Of a DNA stretch of 64,000 nucleotides, positions 48,984 through 59,159 are shown piece after piece. Location of the stretch: NCBI RefSeq assembly GCF_002261335.1, contig NZ_NEVL01000003.1, forward strand, positions 806,001-870,000, in the 5' to 3' direction. A model generated the notes under the pieces. It was not told where the DNA came from. It saw nothing but the letters and a program-made list of their open reading frames with translations, and ran no database searches. The position numbers and the translations under genes are program-made. Source of the stretch: Bordetella genomosp. 1. Its GTDB lineage: Bacteria > Pseudomonadota > Gammaproteobacteria > Burkholderiales > Burkholderiaceae_B. Within the stretch, counting starts at the first letter, position 1; every line of letters begins with the position of its first letter.

Positions 48984-50068
48984 CGGATCAGCTCCTCGTT
49001 GCGATAGAAGCAGGTGTGGTGATTGATGACGCCGAGCCAGACCGTCTGGCCGGCCTCCGGCAGCGCCGCGTCCAGGCCGACCCGCGCGCGCAGCGTGGCG
49101 CCGGCGAATTCGCCGGTGAGCAGGCCGTAGGTGCCCACGTCCTGCACCCGTGCCAGCCGCACCGGCACCGCGCCGGGCGTGCCGGGCTCGACGCGCCGCA
49201 GATAGTCGGGCCGCACGCCGAGCGTGACGGGCCCGGGATGATCGAGCTTGCGCGCCTGCTCCGCCGTCAGGCCTTCGAGGCGGTAGTCGCCCAGCCGCAG
49301 CGCGCCGTCCTCCCACTGGGCCGCCAGGAAGTTCATGCCGGGCGAGCCGATGAAATGGCCGACGAAGGTGTGGGCCGGCCGCTCGAACAGATCATCGGCC
49401 GTGCCCACCTGCACCGCCTTGCCGCGCGACATCACCACCACCTGGTCGGCGAAGGTCAGCGCCTCGGTCTGGTCGTGCGTGACGTAGATGAGCGTGAGCC
49501 GGAGCTCGTGGTGGATCTCCTTGAGCTTGCGCCGCAGCTCCCACTTCAGGTGCGGATCGATCACGGTGAGCGGCTCGTCGAACAGCACCGCCGACACGTC
49601 GCTGCGCACCAGGCCGCGCCCGAGCGAGATCTTCTGCTTGGCGTCGGCCGTGAGGTTGCTGGCGCGCCGGTCGAGCACGGCGGAAAGCTCCAGCATCTCC
49701 GCGATCTGGCCGACCCGCGCCCGCACCTGGGCCGGCGCGACGCCGCGGTTGCGCAGCGGAAACGCGAGGTTCTGCGCCACGGTCATGGTGTCGTACACCA
49801 CCGGAAACTGGAACACCTGGGCGATGTTGCGCTCCTGGGGCGACAGCGCGGTCACGTCGCGGTCGTTGAACCGGACCGTGCCGCGCGAGGGCCGCAGCAG
49901 GCCCGAGATGCAGTTGAGCAAGGTGGTCTTGCCGCAGCCCGAGGGGCCGAGCAAGGCGTAGGCGCCGCCGTCCTCGAAGGTGAAGCGCAGCGGCAGCAGC
50001 GCGAAATCCTCGTCGCGCTGCGGATTGGGCACGTAGGCGTGCGCGAGGTCCAGGTCGATGCGCGCCAT
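48980..50068 (-). CDS. glpT: glycerol ABC transporter ATP-binding protein GlpT
   Basis: 362-aa MalK-like ATPase: Walker A GPSGCGKTT, signature region with KQKISLGRGLVRSD in place of the usual LSGGQ, Walker B VLFDEPLTVID and switch His (THDQTEAL). C-terminal regulatory OB-type domain (about 240-362). Note that the signature is LTADAKQKISLGRGL rather than LSGGQ, an odd change. Directly abuts glpS. Pairs with GlpS as a heterodimer. Confidence 0.9.
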
Positions 50069-51154
<1,086 letters not shown>

Positions 51155-51302
51155 CCGGCCTCCTCCAGCCTCAGGCGATGCTGCTATTCCAGGATGCTGC
51201 GTGCGCTTTCTTTTGTTTGTTTGCGTTTTACCGAAGAAACGAACCAAAAACAATCCCGCAGTGCGTCATCATTTTTCGGTTTTGTTGTTTTATGATGCAA
51301 CC
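51155..51302. promoter_or_regulatory. divergent glp control region with AT-rich GlpR-like repeats
   Basis: 148 nt, very AT-rich between 51206 and 51300. It holds TTTGTTTGTTTGCGTTTT and AAACGAACCAAAAACAA as an imperfect inverted pair (51213-51254) and ATTTTTCGGTTTTGTTG (51271-51286), plausible GlpR (DeoR-family) operators. TATGAT at 51291-51296 lies only 6 nt before glpR ATG, so the transcript may start at or next to the ATG. Confidence 0.5.
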
Positions 51303-52118
51303 ATGACACTGAATCCCCGACAAAGCGCGCTCGTGGAACTGGTCCGGGCCCAGGGCTCGGCTTCCATCGATGCCCTGGCGCGCCATTTCGACGTCACGCT
51401 GCAGACCGTGCGGCGCGACGTGAACCTGCTCGCCGAAGCGGGCCTGTTGTCGCGCTTCCATGGCGGCGTGCGCATCGAAGCGTCCACCATCGAGAATATC
51501 GCTTATCGCAAGCGCCAGGGGCTGCATGCCGACGGCAAGCGCCGCATCGCCGAATCGGTGGCGCGCGCCGTGCCCGACGGCTGTTCGCTCCTGATCAACA
51601 TCGGCACCACCACCGAGGCGATCGCGCGCGCCCTGCTGCGCCATCGCGGCCTGCGCGTCATCACCAACAACCTGCACGTGGCCGACATTCTTTCGGACAA
51701 CCCGGACTGCGAGGTGATCATCGCCGGCGGCGTGGTGCGCCCGCGCGATCGCGGCATCACCGGCGAGGCCACCATCGATTTCATCCGCCAGTTCAAGGTC
51801 GACATCGGCCTGATCGGCATCTCGGGCATCGAGGCCGACGGCACGCTGCGCGACTACGACTTTCGCGAGGTGCGCGTGGCGCGCACGATCATCGAGCAGT
51901 CGCGCGAGGTCTGGCTGGCCGCCGACAGCAGCAAGTTCCAGCGCCAGGCCATGGTCGAGCTCGCCCACATCTCAGAGATCGACCGCTTCTTCACCGATGC
52001 GCGTCCGCATGCCCAGCTCGCCCAGGCCCTGGGCGACGCCGGCGTGCGCTGCGACGTGGCGGAGGCCGGCGCCGACACGGCCAGCCATCCGACCGACGAT
52101 TTCAACGACACCCCCTGA
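51303..52118 (+). CDS. glpR: DeoR-family glycerol regulon repressor
   Basis: 271 aa: N-terminal DeoR HTH (LVRAQGSASIDALARHFDVT, then QTVRRDVNLLAEAGLL) and a C-terminal sugar-phosphate-sensing domain (INIGTTTEAIARALL, IAGGVVRPRDRGITGEA, ISGIEADGTLRDYDFREV). It would bind glycerol-3-phosphate and release the divergent operators. No Shine-Dalgarno is visible before ATG 51303; a TATGAT box 6 nt upstream hints at leaderless translation. Followed by glpD after 48 nt. Confidence 0.93.
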   Translation: MTLNPRQSALVELVRAQGSASIDALARHFDVTLQTVRRDVNLLAEAGLLSRFHGGVRIEASTIENIAYRKRQGLHADGKRRIAESVARAVPDGCSLLINIGTTTEAIARALLRHRGLRVITNNLHVADILSDNPDCEVIIAGGVVRPRDRGITGEATIDFIRQFKVDIGLIGISGIEADGTLRDYDFREVRVARTIIEQSREVWLAADSSKFQRQAMVELAHISEIDRFFTDARPHAQLAQALGDAGVRCDVAEAGADTASHPTDDFNDTP

Positions 52119-52166
52119 CGCGCCCCCGGCGCCGTCTTTCGTACGTTTTCAGCACTTCTCCACACC

Positions 52167-53765
52167 ATGACCGACTCCGTATCTTCGCAACTGCCCAACC
52201 GCCCGGCCCTGCTCGACATCCTGAGGCAGCCCGAGCCCTGGGACGTCATCGTGATCGGCGGCGGCGCCACCGGCCTGGGCACGGCGGTCGACGCCGCCGC
52301 GCGCGGCCTGCGCACGCTGCTGGTGGAGGGCGCGGACTTTGCCAAGGGCACCTCGAGCAAGGCCACCAAGCTGGTGCACGGCGGCGTGCGCTACCTGGCC
52401 CAGGGCAATATCAGCCTGGTGCGCGAGGCGCTGCACGAGCGCGGCCTGCTGGCGCGCAACGCCCCGCACCTGGCCTGGCCGCTGGGCTTCGTCGTGCCGG
52501 CCTACAACCTGCTCGACCAACCCTTCTACGGCATCGGCCTGAAGGTCTATGACATGCTGGCCGGCAAGCTCAACCTGGCGTCGAGCCGCTGGCTCTCGCG
52601 CGCCGAGACCATGACCCACGCCGCCACGGTGGCGCCCGAGGTCAAGGGCAAGCGGCTGCGCGGCGGGGTGCTCTATTACGACGGCCAGTTCGACGACGCG
52701 CGCCTGGCGATGGCGCTGATGCGCACCCTCTTCGACCTGGGCGGCACTGCGGTCAACTATGTGCGCGCCGAGGGCCTGGTGCGCAACGGCGAGCGCATCG
52801 AGGGCGTCACCGTGCGCGACGCGATCGGCGGCGAGGCCTATACCGTGCGCGGCAGATGCGTCATCAACGCCACCGGCGTGTGGGTCGACGCGGTGCGCCG
52901 CATGGACGACCCGCAGGCCCAGACCATGGTCGCGCCGAGCCAGGGCACCCACCTGACGCTGCCGCGCGAGTTCCTGCCGGGCGACGACGCCATCCTGATC
53001 CCCAAGACCGATGACGGCCGCGTGCTGTTCGTGGTGCCGTGGAACGGCCACACCATCGTCGGCACCACCGACAGCCCGCGCGACGACCTGCCGCTCGAAC
53101 CCAAGGCGGATCCGCGCGAAATCGACTTCATCCTCGAGACCGCCGGCCGCTACCTCACGCGCAAGCCGACGCGCGCCGACGTCACCAGCGTCTGGGCCGG
53201 GCTGCGCCCGCTGGTCAAGGCCACGGGCGACGCGGCCACCAAGTCGCTCTCGCGCGAGCACACCATCCTGGTGTCGGCCTCGGGGCTGGTCACGGTGACC
53301 GGCGGCAAGTGGACCACCTATCGCCGCATGGCGCAGGACGTGATCGACACCGCCATCGAAAAGCAGTTGCTGCCGCAACGACCCAGCCGCACGGCCGACC
53401 TGCCGCTGCACGGCGCGCCGCGCCAGGGCGCCGCGCTGCCGGCCGCCCAGGGCACGCCGGACAGCTACTACGGCACCGATCTGGCGGCGCTGCGCGCGCT
53501 GCCGGGCGCCGATCGCATGCTGGTCAAGGCGAGCGGCCTGACCGAGGCTCACGTGCGCTACGCCGCACGCGCCGAACTGGCGCGCACGGTCGAGGACGTG
53601 CTGTCGCGGCGCAACCGCGCGCTGTTCCTGGACGCGGCCGCGGCCGAGCTGGCCGCCCCCGAAGTGGCGCGCATCCTGGCCGAGGAGCTGGGCCACGATG
53701 CGGCATGGCAGCAGGCCCAGCAGGCCGCCTTCGCCGCCACCGCGGCCGGCTATCGCCTGCACTGA
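52167..53765 (+). CDS. glpD: glycerol-3-phosphate dehydrogenase, FAD-dependent aerobic
   Basis: 532-aa membrane-associated flavoenzyme oxidising sn-glycerol-3-phosphate to dihydroxyacetone phosphate with transfer of electrons to ubiquinone. FAD motif VIGGGATGLGTAVDAAARGL, then KGTSSKATKLVHGGVRYL, active region GVRYLAQGNISLVREAL and NATGVWVDAVR; C-terminal helical domain present. Downstream of glpR, 48 nt apart, same direction, hence probably one operon under GlpR. No glycerol kinase in the window. Confidence 0.96.
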   Translation: MTDSVSSQLPNRPALLDILRQPEPWDVIVIGGGATGLGTAVDAAARGLRTLLVEGADFAKGTSSKATKLVHGGVRYLAQGNISLVREALHERGLLARNAPHLAWPLGFVVPAYNLLDQPFYGIGLKVYDMLAGKLNLASSRWLSRAETMTHAATVAPEVKGKRLRGGVLYYDGQFDDARLAMALMRTLFDLGGTAVNYVRAEGLVRNGERIEGVTVRDAIGGEAYTVRGRCVINATGVWVDAVRRMDDPQAQTMVAPSQGTHLTLPREFLPGDDAILIPKTDDGRVLFVVPWNGHTIVGTTDSPRDDLPLEPKADPREIDFILETAGRYLTRKPTRADVTSVWAGLRPLVKATGDAATKSLSREHTILVSASGLVTVTGGKWTTYRRMAQDVIDTAIEKQLLPQRPSRTADLPLHGAPRQGAALPAAQGTPDSYYGTDLAALRALPGADRMLVKASGLTEAHVRYAARAELARTVEDVLSRRNRALFLDAAAAELAAPEVARILAEELGHDAAWQQAQQAAFAATAAGYRLH

Positions 53766-53811
53766 TCCTGCCGGCGCCGGACCCGCCCACGCGGGCCTGG
53801 TGCCGCGGCGC

Positions 53812-54495
53812 CTAGCGTTCCAGCGCGCTCAGCAGGGCCTGCGCCGCCGCCTCCGACGACGCCGGGTTCTGGCCGGTGATCAGCATGCCGTCGTGCGCCA
53901 CGTGCACCGCCCAGTCGGGCGAGCGCGTGTAATGGCCCCCGAGCCGCTTTAGCTCGTCTTCGACCAGGAAGGGCACGACCTTGGTCAGCTCGACCGCGCG
54001 CTCTTCGGTGTCGGAGAAGCCCGTGACGTGACGGCCGGCCACGAGCGGCCGGCCATCGGCCGCCTTGGCGTGACGCAGCACGCCCGGCGCGTGACAGACC
54101 AGCGCCACCGGCTTGCCCCCGGCCAGCATGGTTTCGATCAGCGCGATGGAGCGCCGGTCTTCGGCCAGGTCCCACAGGGGGCCGTGGCCGCCCGGATAGA
54201 ACACCGCATCGAAGTCGGCCGCATCGATCCGGGCGAGCGGCACCGTGTGCGCGAGCGCGTCGCGCGCCTCGGCATCGGCGTCGAAGCGGCGGGTGGCATC
54301 GGTCTGGGCGTCGGGGTCGCTGCTCTTGGGATCGAGCGGCGGCTGGCCGCCCGCCGGCGATGCCAGCACCAGCGTCGCGCCCGCATCGCGAAACACGTAG
54401 TACGGCGCGGCGAACTCCTCGAGCCAGAAGCCGGTCTTGCGACCGGTGTCGCCCAGGCGGTCATGCGAGGTCAGCACCATCAGAATCTTCATCAT
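53812..54495 (-). CDS. DJ-1/PfpI family protein (Hsp31-like)
   Basis: 227 aa. Nucleophile elbow LVCHAPG with Cys134-His135 and the acidic residues Glu26-Glu27 (GFWLEEFAAPYYVF) give the DJ-1 superfamily triad typical of Hsp31-type class; the ARIDAADFDAVFYPGGHGPL segment is family-standard. Such proteins act as glyoxalase III, chaperones or amidases; the choice is open. It overlaps the stop of the next gene by 4 nt (ATGA), so cotranscribed with the MDR oxidoreductase. Confidence 0.88.
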   Translation of the reverse strand: MMKILMVLTSHDRLGDTGRKTGFWLEEFAAPYYVFRDAGATLVLASPAGGQPPLDPKSSDPDAQTDATRRFDADAEARDALAHTVPLARIDAADFDAVFYPGGHGPLWDLAEDRRSIALIETMLAGGKPVALVCHAPGVLRHAKAADGRPLVAGRHVTGFSDTEERAVELTKVVPFLVEDELKRLGGHYTRSPDWAVHVAHDGMLITGQNPASSEAAAQALLSALER

Positions 54496-55544
54496 GCGCT
54501 CCCGTCGTCGGTGCCGACGCGCACGATGCGCTTGCCGGCGTTTTCACCGCGCAGCAGGCCGATCAGCCCCTGCGGCGCGGCCTGCAAGCCTTCCACCACG
54601 TCTTCGCGGTACTTCACGTGTCCCTGCTCGATCCAGCCGGCCATGTCGCGGCGGAACGTGCCGTACTGGTCGGGATAGTCGAGCATGATGATGAAGCCCT
54701 GCATGCGGATGCGCTGCGTGAGCACGGTGCGCATCAGCTGCGGCAGGCGGTCGGGGCCGTCCGGCGTGCCGGTGGCGTTGTAGCCCGAGATGAGCCCGCA
54801 CACCGGCACCCGCGCGCGCGGGTTGAGCAGGGGCAGCACGGCCTCGAAGACCTTGCCGCCGACGTTCTCGAAATACACGTCGATGCCCTTGGGCACGACG
54901 TCGGCCAGCGCGCCGGCCAGGTCGGGCCCGCGATGGTCGACGCAGGCGTCCATGCCGAGCTCCTCGACCGCGTAGCGGCACTTGTCGGCGCCGCCGGCAA
55001 TGCCGACCACGCGGCAGCCCTTCAGGCGCGCCACCTGCGCCACCACCGAGCCCACCGCGCCGGTGGCGGCGGCCACGACGACGGTCTCGCCGGGCTGAGG
55101 CTGCCCGATGTCGAGCAGGCCCATGTAGCCGGTGTAGCCCGGCATGCCGAGCACGCCCAGCGCATACGAGGGGCGATCGGGCGCGGCGCCGAGCGACAGC
55201 AGGCCGGTGCCGTCCGACAGGCTGTAGTCCTGCCAGCCGGCCTGCGACAGCACCCAGTCGCCCACCGGATACTCGGGATGATGGCTGGCCACCACGCGGC
55301 TCACGGTGCCGCCCACCATCACGCCGCCCAGCGCGACCGGCGTGGCATACGACTTGGCATCGCTCATGCGGCCGCGCATGTAGGGGTCGAGGGAAAGATA
55401 GACGGTGCGCAGCAGCACCTGGCCCGGCCCCGGCGTGGGCACGGCCTCGGTCTCGAGGCGGAAATCCTCGGGCGTCGGTTCGCCCGTGGGGCGGCGCGCC
55501 AGCACGATGCGGCGGTTGACGGTGGCGGATTGCGATGACGACAT
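54492..55544 (-). CDS. NADP-dependent MDR oxidoreductase (curcumin-reductase-like)
   Basis: 350-aa zinc-independent medium-chain reductase. N-terminal VLLRTVYLSLDPYMRGRMSD, nucleotide motif VAAATGAVGSVVAQVARLKG and VYFENVGGKVFEAVL are those of the prostaglandin/leukotriene and CurA-type double-bond reductases acting on alpha,beta-unsaturated ketones. The reaction is inferred from family. GAGGAGG precedes ATG 55544. Forms a unit with the following DJ-1 gene (both electrophile defence in many species). Confidence 0.9.
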   Translation of the reverse strand: MSSSQSATVNRRIVLARRPTGEPTPEDFRLETEAVPTPGPGQVLLRTVYLSLDPYMRGRMSDAKSYATPVALGGVMVGGTVSRVVASHHPEYPVGDWVLSQAGWQDYSLSDGTGLLSLGAAPDRPSYALGVLGMPGYTGYMGLLDIGQPQPGETVVVAAATGAVGSVVAQVARLKGCRVVGIAGGADKCRYAVEELGMDACVDHRGPDLAGALADVVPKGIDVYFENVGGKVFEAVLPLLNPRARVPVCGLISGYNATGTPDGPDRLPQLMRTVLTQRIRMQGFIIMLDYPDQYGTFRRDMAGWIEQGHVKYREDVVEGLQAAPQGLIGLLRGENAGKRIVRVGTDDGSA

Positions 55545-55720
55545 GGGGTACGGCCTCCTCGCGCTTGCGCGCATGGTGGGCACGAGCCTGGCGGCCCGCG
55601 CCCGGTTCCTCTTTTGTACACCATGCCCGCGGCGGATCGCAGCAGGATCGCGGGCGTATGATGTAGCCCCGATGGGCGCTCCCGCCCGCAGCCGCCGCGG
55701 CCCGCCGCGCACTCCGACTC

Positions 55721-56230
55721 ATGACGACCGACGTATTCCAGCAATTGCAGGACCTGCTCTCCGGCCATCGGGCCGAATTCACGCTGCTGCGCCACGCCGC
55801 CGAGGGCCGCTCGGTCGAGGTCGCCGCGATCCGCGGCACCCAGGTGAGCCAGGGCGCCAAGGCGCTGGTCTGCCGCGTGAAGCTCAGCTCGACCTTGCGC
55901 CAGCACGTGCTGGCGGTGTTCCCCGCCGACGGCCAGGCCGACCTCGACGCCATCGCGCTCGCGGCCGGCGGAAAAAAGGCCTCGCTGGCCTCGCGCGACC
56001 TCGCCCGCGAGCTCACGGGCTGCGAGATCGGCGCGATCCCGCCGTTTTCGTTCAACCCGGAGCTCAAGCTGATCGTCGATCCGAGCCTGGCGCACCGCCA
56101 CGAGGAAATCGTGTTCAACGCGGGCCGGCTCGACGCCTCGATCCTGATGCGCGCCGATGATTACTTCCGCATCGCGCAGCCCCAGGTCGCGCCGCTGGTG
56201 CGCACCGCCGACGCCACGCCCGCCGCCTGA
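55721..56230 (+). CDS. YbaK/aminoacyl-tRNA deacylase domain protein
   Basis: 169 aa, a stand-alone YbaK/ProX editing domain that hydrolyses misacylated tRNA. Motifs: ALVCRVK with central Lys, LGCEIGAIPPFSF-like LTGCEIGAIPPFSF, and EIVFNAGRLDASILMRADD. It shares its promoter region with the divergent MDR gene and ends 10 nt before the NRDE gene. Target tRNA is unclear; Cys-tRNA-Pro or Ala-tRNA-Pro are family possibilities. Confidence 0.88.
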   Translation: MTTDVFQQLQDLLSGHRAEFTLLRHAAEGRSVEVAAIRGTQVSQGAKALVCRVKLSSTLRQHVLAVFPADGQADLDAIALAAGGKKASLASRDLARELTGCEIGAIPPFSFNPELKLIVDPSLAHRHEEIVFNAGRLDASILMRADDYFRIAQPQVAPLVRTADATPAA

Positions 56231-56239
56231 GCGCCCGCC

Positions 56240-57025
56240 ATGTGTCTTGCCGTCCTCGCCCTGCAGCACGTGCCCGGCATGCCGGTGCTGATCGCCGCCA
56301 ATCGCGACGAGTTCCACGCCCGCCCCACCGAGACCATCCATGCCTGGCCCGGCCAGCCCACGATCTATGCCGGCCGCGACCTGCAGGCCGGCGGTTCGTG
56401 GATGGGCACGACGGCGGCCGGCCGCTATGCGCTGGTCACGAACTACCGCGAAGTCGGCGCGCAGCGCGCCGACGCCATCTCGCGCGGCGAGCTGGTCGAG
56501 GCCTACCTGCGCGGCACGGAGAGCGCCGCGCAATACGCCGCACGCGTGCACGCGGCGGGCGCGCGCTACAACGGCTTCAACCTGATCGTGGGCGACCTGC
56601 ACACCGCATGGTATTGCAGCAACCGCGACGCCGGCTCGCCGCGCCGCCTCGCGCCCGGCGTGCACGCCGTGTCGAATCACCTGCTCGACACGCCCTGGCC
56701 CAAGCTGGTGCGCCTGAAAGCCGCCTTCGCGGCCGTGCTGGAACAGGGCCGCGGCCCCTTTGCCGCGCGCATCCCCGCGCTGTACGCGGCGCTCGACGAC
56801 CGCACGCCCGCGCCCGACGCCGACCTGCCCCGCACCGGCATCCCGCTCGAGCGCGAACGCCTGCTGAGCAGCCCCTTCATCGTGAGCCCGGACTACGGCA
56901 CCCGCAGTTCGACCCTGCTGGCCTGGCACGCGGACGGCCAGGGCGAGCTGCACGAACGCAGCTTCGCGCCCGACGCCAGCATCCTGCGCGAAACCGAATT
57001 GCGCTTCGCCCTGGCCGCGCGCTGA
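56240..57025 (+). CDS. NRDE/TANGO2 family protein
   Basis: 261 aa starting MCLAVLAL with the Asn-Arg-Asp-Glu motif AANRDEFHARP that names the family, then WPGQPTIYAGRDLQAGGSWMG and SPFIVSPDYGTRSST. The Met-Cys beginning recalls an N-terminal-nucleophile fold. Mammalian and yeast TANGO2 proteins have been linked to haem mobilisation; the bacterial role is unknown. Ten nt after the YbaK gene, so same unit. Confidence 0.9.
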   Translation: MCLAVLALQHVPGMPVLIAANRDEFHARPTETIHAWPGQPTIYAGRDLQAGGSWMGTTAAGRYALVTNYREVGAQRADAISRGELVEAYLRGTESAAQYAARVHAAGARYNGFNLIVGDLHTAWYCSNRDAGSPRRLAPGVHAVSNHLLDTPWPKLVRLKAAFAAVLEQGRGPFAARIPALYAALDDRTPAPDADLPRTGIPLERERLLSSPFIVSPDYGTRSSTLLAWHADGQGELHERSFAPDASILRETELRFALAAR

Positions 57026-57211
57026 GCGCCACGCTCATCCCCGGGTATGCCGGCCTCATCCCCGGCGGCCATTGACCGTCTGTTCCGTTCGCTTGATATT
57101 GCTAACAAGCCGCGCGCGAACTTCGGCGCGGCGCCTTCGGTCCAACGACTTCCTTCCCGCACTGCGCCCGCCGGACACGGCGCGGCGCGCGGGCGATTCA
57201 GGAGATCCAAC

Positions 57212-57667
57212 ATGAAGAAAAGCTACGAACGTTCCATGATCGCGGCGGCCATGCTCGCCGGTTCCCTCGCGTTGTCGGGGATGGTGCAGGCCCAGGAAAC
57301 CCTGCCGGTGATGCCGCAGGCGCAGACCCAGGGCGACGTCAAATTCGTAACCGGGGGTATCGGCGAAGGCCAGTCCGGCGCGCTGCAAAAGGCCTCCAGC
57401 GACTATCGCCTGGCCCTTACGTTCGCGCAGGCCGGCGGCAGCGGCGGCAAGGGCGTGTATCTCGCCGACGTGCCCGTGCAGATCATCGACGCCAAGGGCG
57501 CGACGGTGCTGTCGACCAAGACCGACGGCCCCTACCTGCTCGCCAATCTGCCCGCGGGCGAATACACGGTCAAGGCCAGCGCCGACGGCGTGGAAAAGAC
57601 CCAGAAGGTCAAGGTCGGCGCGAGCGGCACCACGCGCGCGGTGTTCGAGTGGCCCGCCGGCAAGTGA
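57212..57667 (+). CDS. small exported carboxypeptidase-regulatory-like protein
   Basis: 151 aa. Signal peptide (hydrophobic MIAAAMLAGSLALSG, cleavage after VQAQ), then a single Ig-like CarboxypepD_reg domain: VYLADVPVQIIDAKGATVLSTKTDG followed by LLANLPAGEYTVKASADG (the second as read). ATG 57212 has AGGAG 8-9 nt upstream. Solitary periplasmic protein, probably structural or binding, function unknown. Confidence 0.78.
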   Translation: MKKSYERSMIAAAMLAGSLALSGMVQAQETLPVMPQAQTQGDVKFVTGGIGEGQSGALQKASSDYRLALTFAQAGGSGGKGVYLADVPVQIIDAKGATVLSTKTDGPYLLANLPAGEYTVKASADGVEKTQKVKVGASGTTRAVFEWPAGK

Positions 57668-57676
57668 GCGCGCCAC

Positions 57677-57716
57677 ATTGAAGGTTGCGCGCGACGTTGA
57701 ACGTTGCGCGCGCAAC
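57677..57716. repeat. two tandem imperfect repeats with a GC palindrome
   Basis: ATTGAAGGTTGCGCGCG (57677-57693) is followed 2 nt later by GTTGAACGTTGCGCGCG (57696-57712), identical at 15 of 17 positions; the second ends in GTTGCGCGCGCAAC, a perfect palindrome at 57703-57716. Confidence 0.6.
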
Positions 57717-57729
57717 CGCGCCTGCCGAA

Positions 57730-57750
57730 ACGGCCCGCCACGCGGGCCGT
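57730..57750. terminator. candidate bidirectional terminator
   Basis: Nine-bp stem ACGGCCCGC / GCGGGCCGT with loop CAC and a weak TCTTC tail, between the small secreted protein gene (+) and the convergent MAPEG gene (-). Confidence 0.55.
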
Positions 57751-57770
57751 CTTCGCGTCCGGGCGCGGGA

Positions 57771-58145
57771 TCACACGCCCGAGAACAGGATCACCACGTT
57801 CAGGATCAGGGCGGTGAGCCAGCTCACCGAGCGCAGCGTGCCATACCCGCCGACATAGAGCGCGATGTAGACCACGCGCACCAGCAGCCAGGCGCCCATC
57901 AGCACGGCCAGATGCTGCGGCTCGGCCCGGGTGTAGAGCGCGTACAGCACGGCGGCATAGAAGAACGGCAGCGCCTCGAAACCATTCTGCTGCGATGCAT
58001 GGGCACGCGCGCGCCAGCCTTCCTGGCTGGCCAGCCAGGCGCGCGGCGCATTGTTGTCGTAGCGTTTGCCGCCCGCCTTGGCCAGGCCCGCGGACACCAC
58101 CGGCAGCAGGGCCGCCACCACCATCAACCATCCGATCCATTGCAT
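57771..58145 (-). CDS. MAPEG family membrane protein
   Basis: 124 aa with four predicted helices. ASQQNGFEALPFFYAAVLYA carries the E-x-x-P-like MAPEG signature, and YALYTRAEPQHLA and LLVRVVYIALYVGGYGTLR complete it. MAPEG proteins handle glutathione- or eicosanoid-type reactions in eukaryotes; bacterial roles are unclear. Single gene. Confidence 0.85.
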   Translation of the reverse strand: MQWIGWLMVVAALLPVVSAGLAKAGGKRYDNNAPRAWLASQEGWRARAHASQQNGFEALPFFYAAVLYALYTRAEPQHLAVLMGAWLLVRVVYIALYVGGYGTLRSVSWLTALILNVVILFSGV

Positions 58146-58310
58146 CGCTGTCTCCCGTTCCGGCACGTGGAGGCCGGGCGCGACATGATTGCGTGCCCCT
58201 TCTTCCGCGTCAACCGCGCGGGGCCCGGCCGCACAGATTGAAACCTCGCCGGGCCCGGCGCCCGCATGGGCTCGCATACACTGCGGGTCCGTTTCGTTGA
58301 ACCCTGCCCG

Positions 58311-59141
58311 ATGACGCCTGGCCTCGCCCCCTGGTTCCTGCTGACCCCGGCCTATGTGCTGCTGTGGCCGCGCGCCACGCGCCCGGCCGCGCTGGCGCTG
58401 GCGGTGGCGGGCCTGGGCTTCGCGGCCTACGACGGCCAGGTCGACGCACGCGCGTTGCTGGCGCTGGCCCTGCTGGGCCTGTCGGCGTGGGCCGTGCGGC
58501 TGCGGCGCGGCTGGCCGGTGCCGCTGGGCCATGCGCTCTTCATCGCCACCGCCATCGCGCTGGCCCTGCATCTGCTGCCCGGCTTTCACAACCCGCGCGT
58601 GATCGACGCGGTGCAGTTCGATCCGCGCGCGCTGCCGTTCACCATGTATTTGAACTACGACAAGCCGATCATCGCGCTGTGGATCATGCTGGTGCTGGCG
58701 CCGCCGCGCTTCGGACCCGACGCGCGCGCCACCGTGGGCGCCGCGCTCGCGGCCGGCACCGCCGCCTGCGTGCTCTGCCTGGGCACGGCGTGGGCGCTGG
58801 AATTCACGCGCTGGGCCCCGCACTGGCCGGCCGAAGGCGGGCTCTGGCTGCTCAACAACGCGGTGTTCGTGACGCTCGCCGAGGAGGCGCTGTTCCGCGG
58901 CTATGTGCAGGAGCGGCTCACCCGCCGCATCGGCCCCTGGCCCGCCTGCGCGATCGCGGCGCTGCTGTTCGGCCTGGCCCACTTCGACGGCGGCCCCGCC
59001 CTGATCGCGCTCGCCACCCTGGCCGGACTCTGCTACGGCTGGGCCTACCGCCACGGCGGCCTGGCCGCCGCCGTGCTCGCGCACCTCGCGCTCAACGCCG
59101 CGCACTTCGGCCTGTTCGTGTATCCGGCGCTGGCCGGGTGA
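58311..59141 (+). CDS. CPBP-family intramembrane metalloprotease
   Basis: 276-aa polytopic membrane protein. The CPBP (Abi) motifs are present near the C-terminus: LAEEALFRGYVQERL with Glu191-Glu192, LLFGLAHFDGG (second His) and AHLALNAAHF (third His). Members cleave CAAX-like or bacteriocin-immunity substrates; substrate unknown. ATG 58311 is taken after a poor, basic upstream stretch. Convergent with arfB. Confidence 0.88.
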   Translation: MTPGLAPWFLLTPAYVLLWPRATRPAALALAVAGLGFAAYDGQVDARALLALALLGLSAWAVRLRRGWPVPLGHALFIATAIALALHLLPGFHNPRVIDAVQFDPRALPFTMYLNYDKPIIALWIMLVLAPPRFGPDARATVGAALAAGTAACVLCLGTAWALEFTRWAPHWPAEGGLWLLNNAVFVTLAEEALFRGYVQERLTRRIGPWPACAIAALLFGLAHFDGGPALIALATLAGLCYGWAYRHGGLAAAVLAHLALNAAHFGLFVYPALAG

Positions 59142-59159
59142 CTCCGCCGCGGCCCGCCC

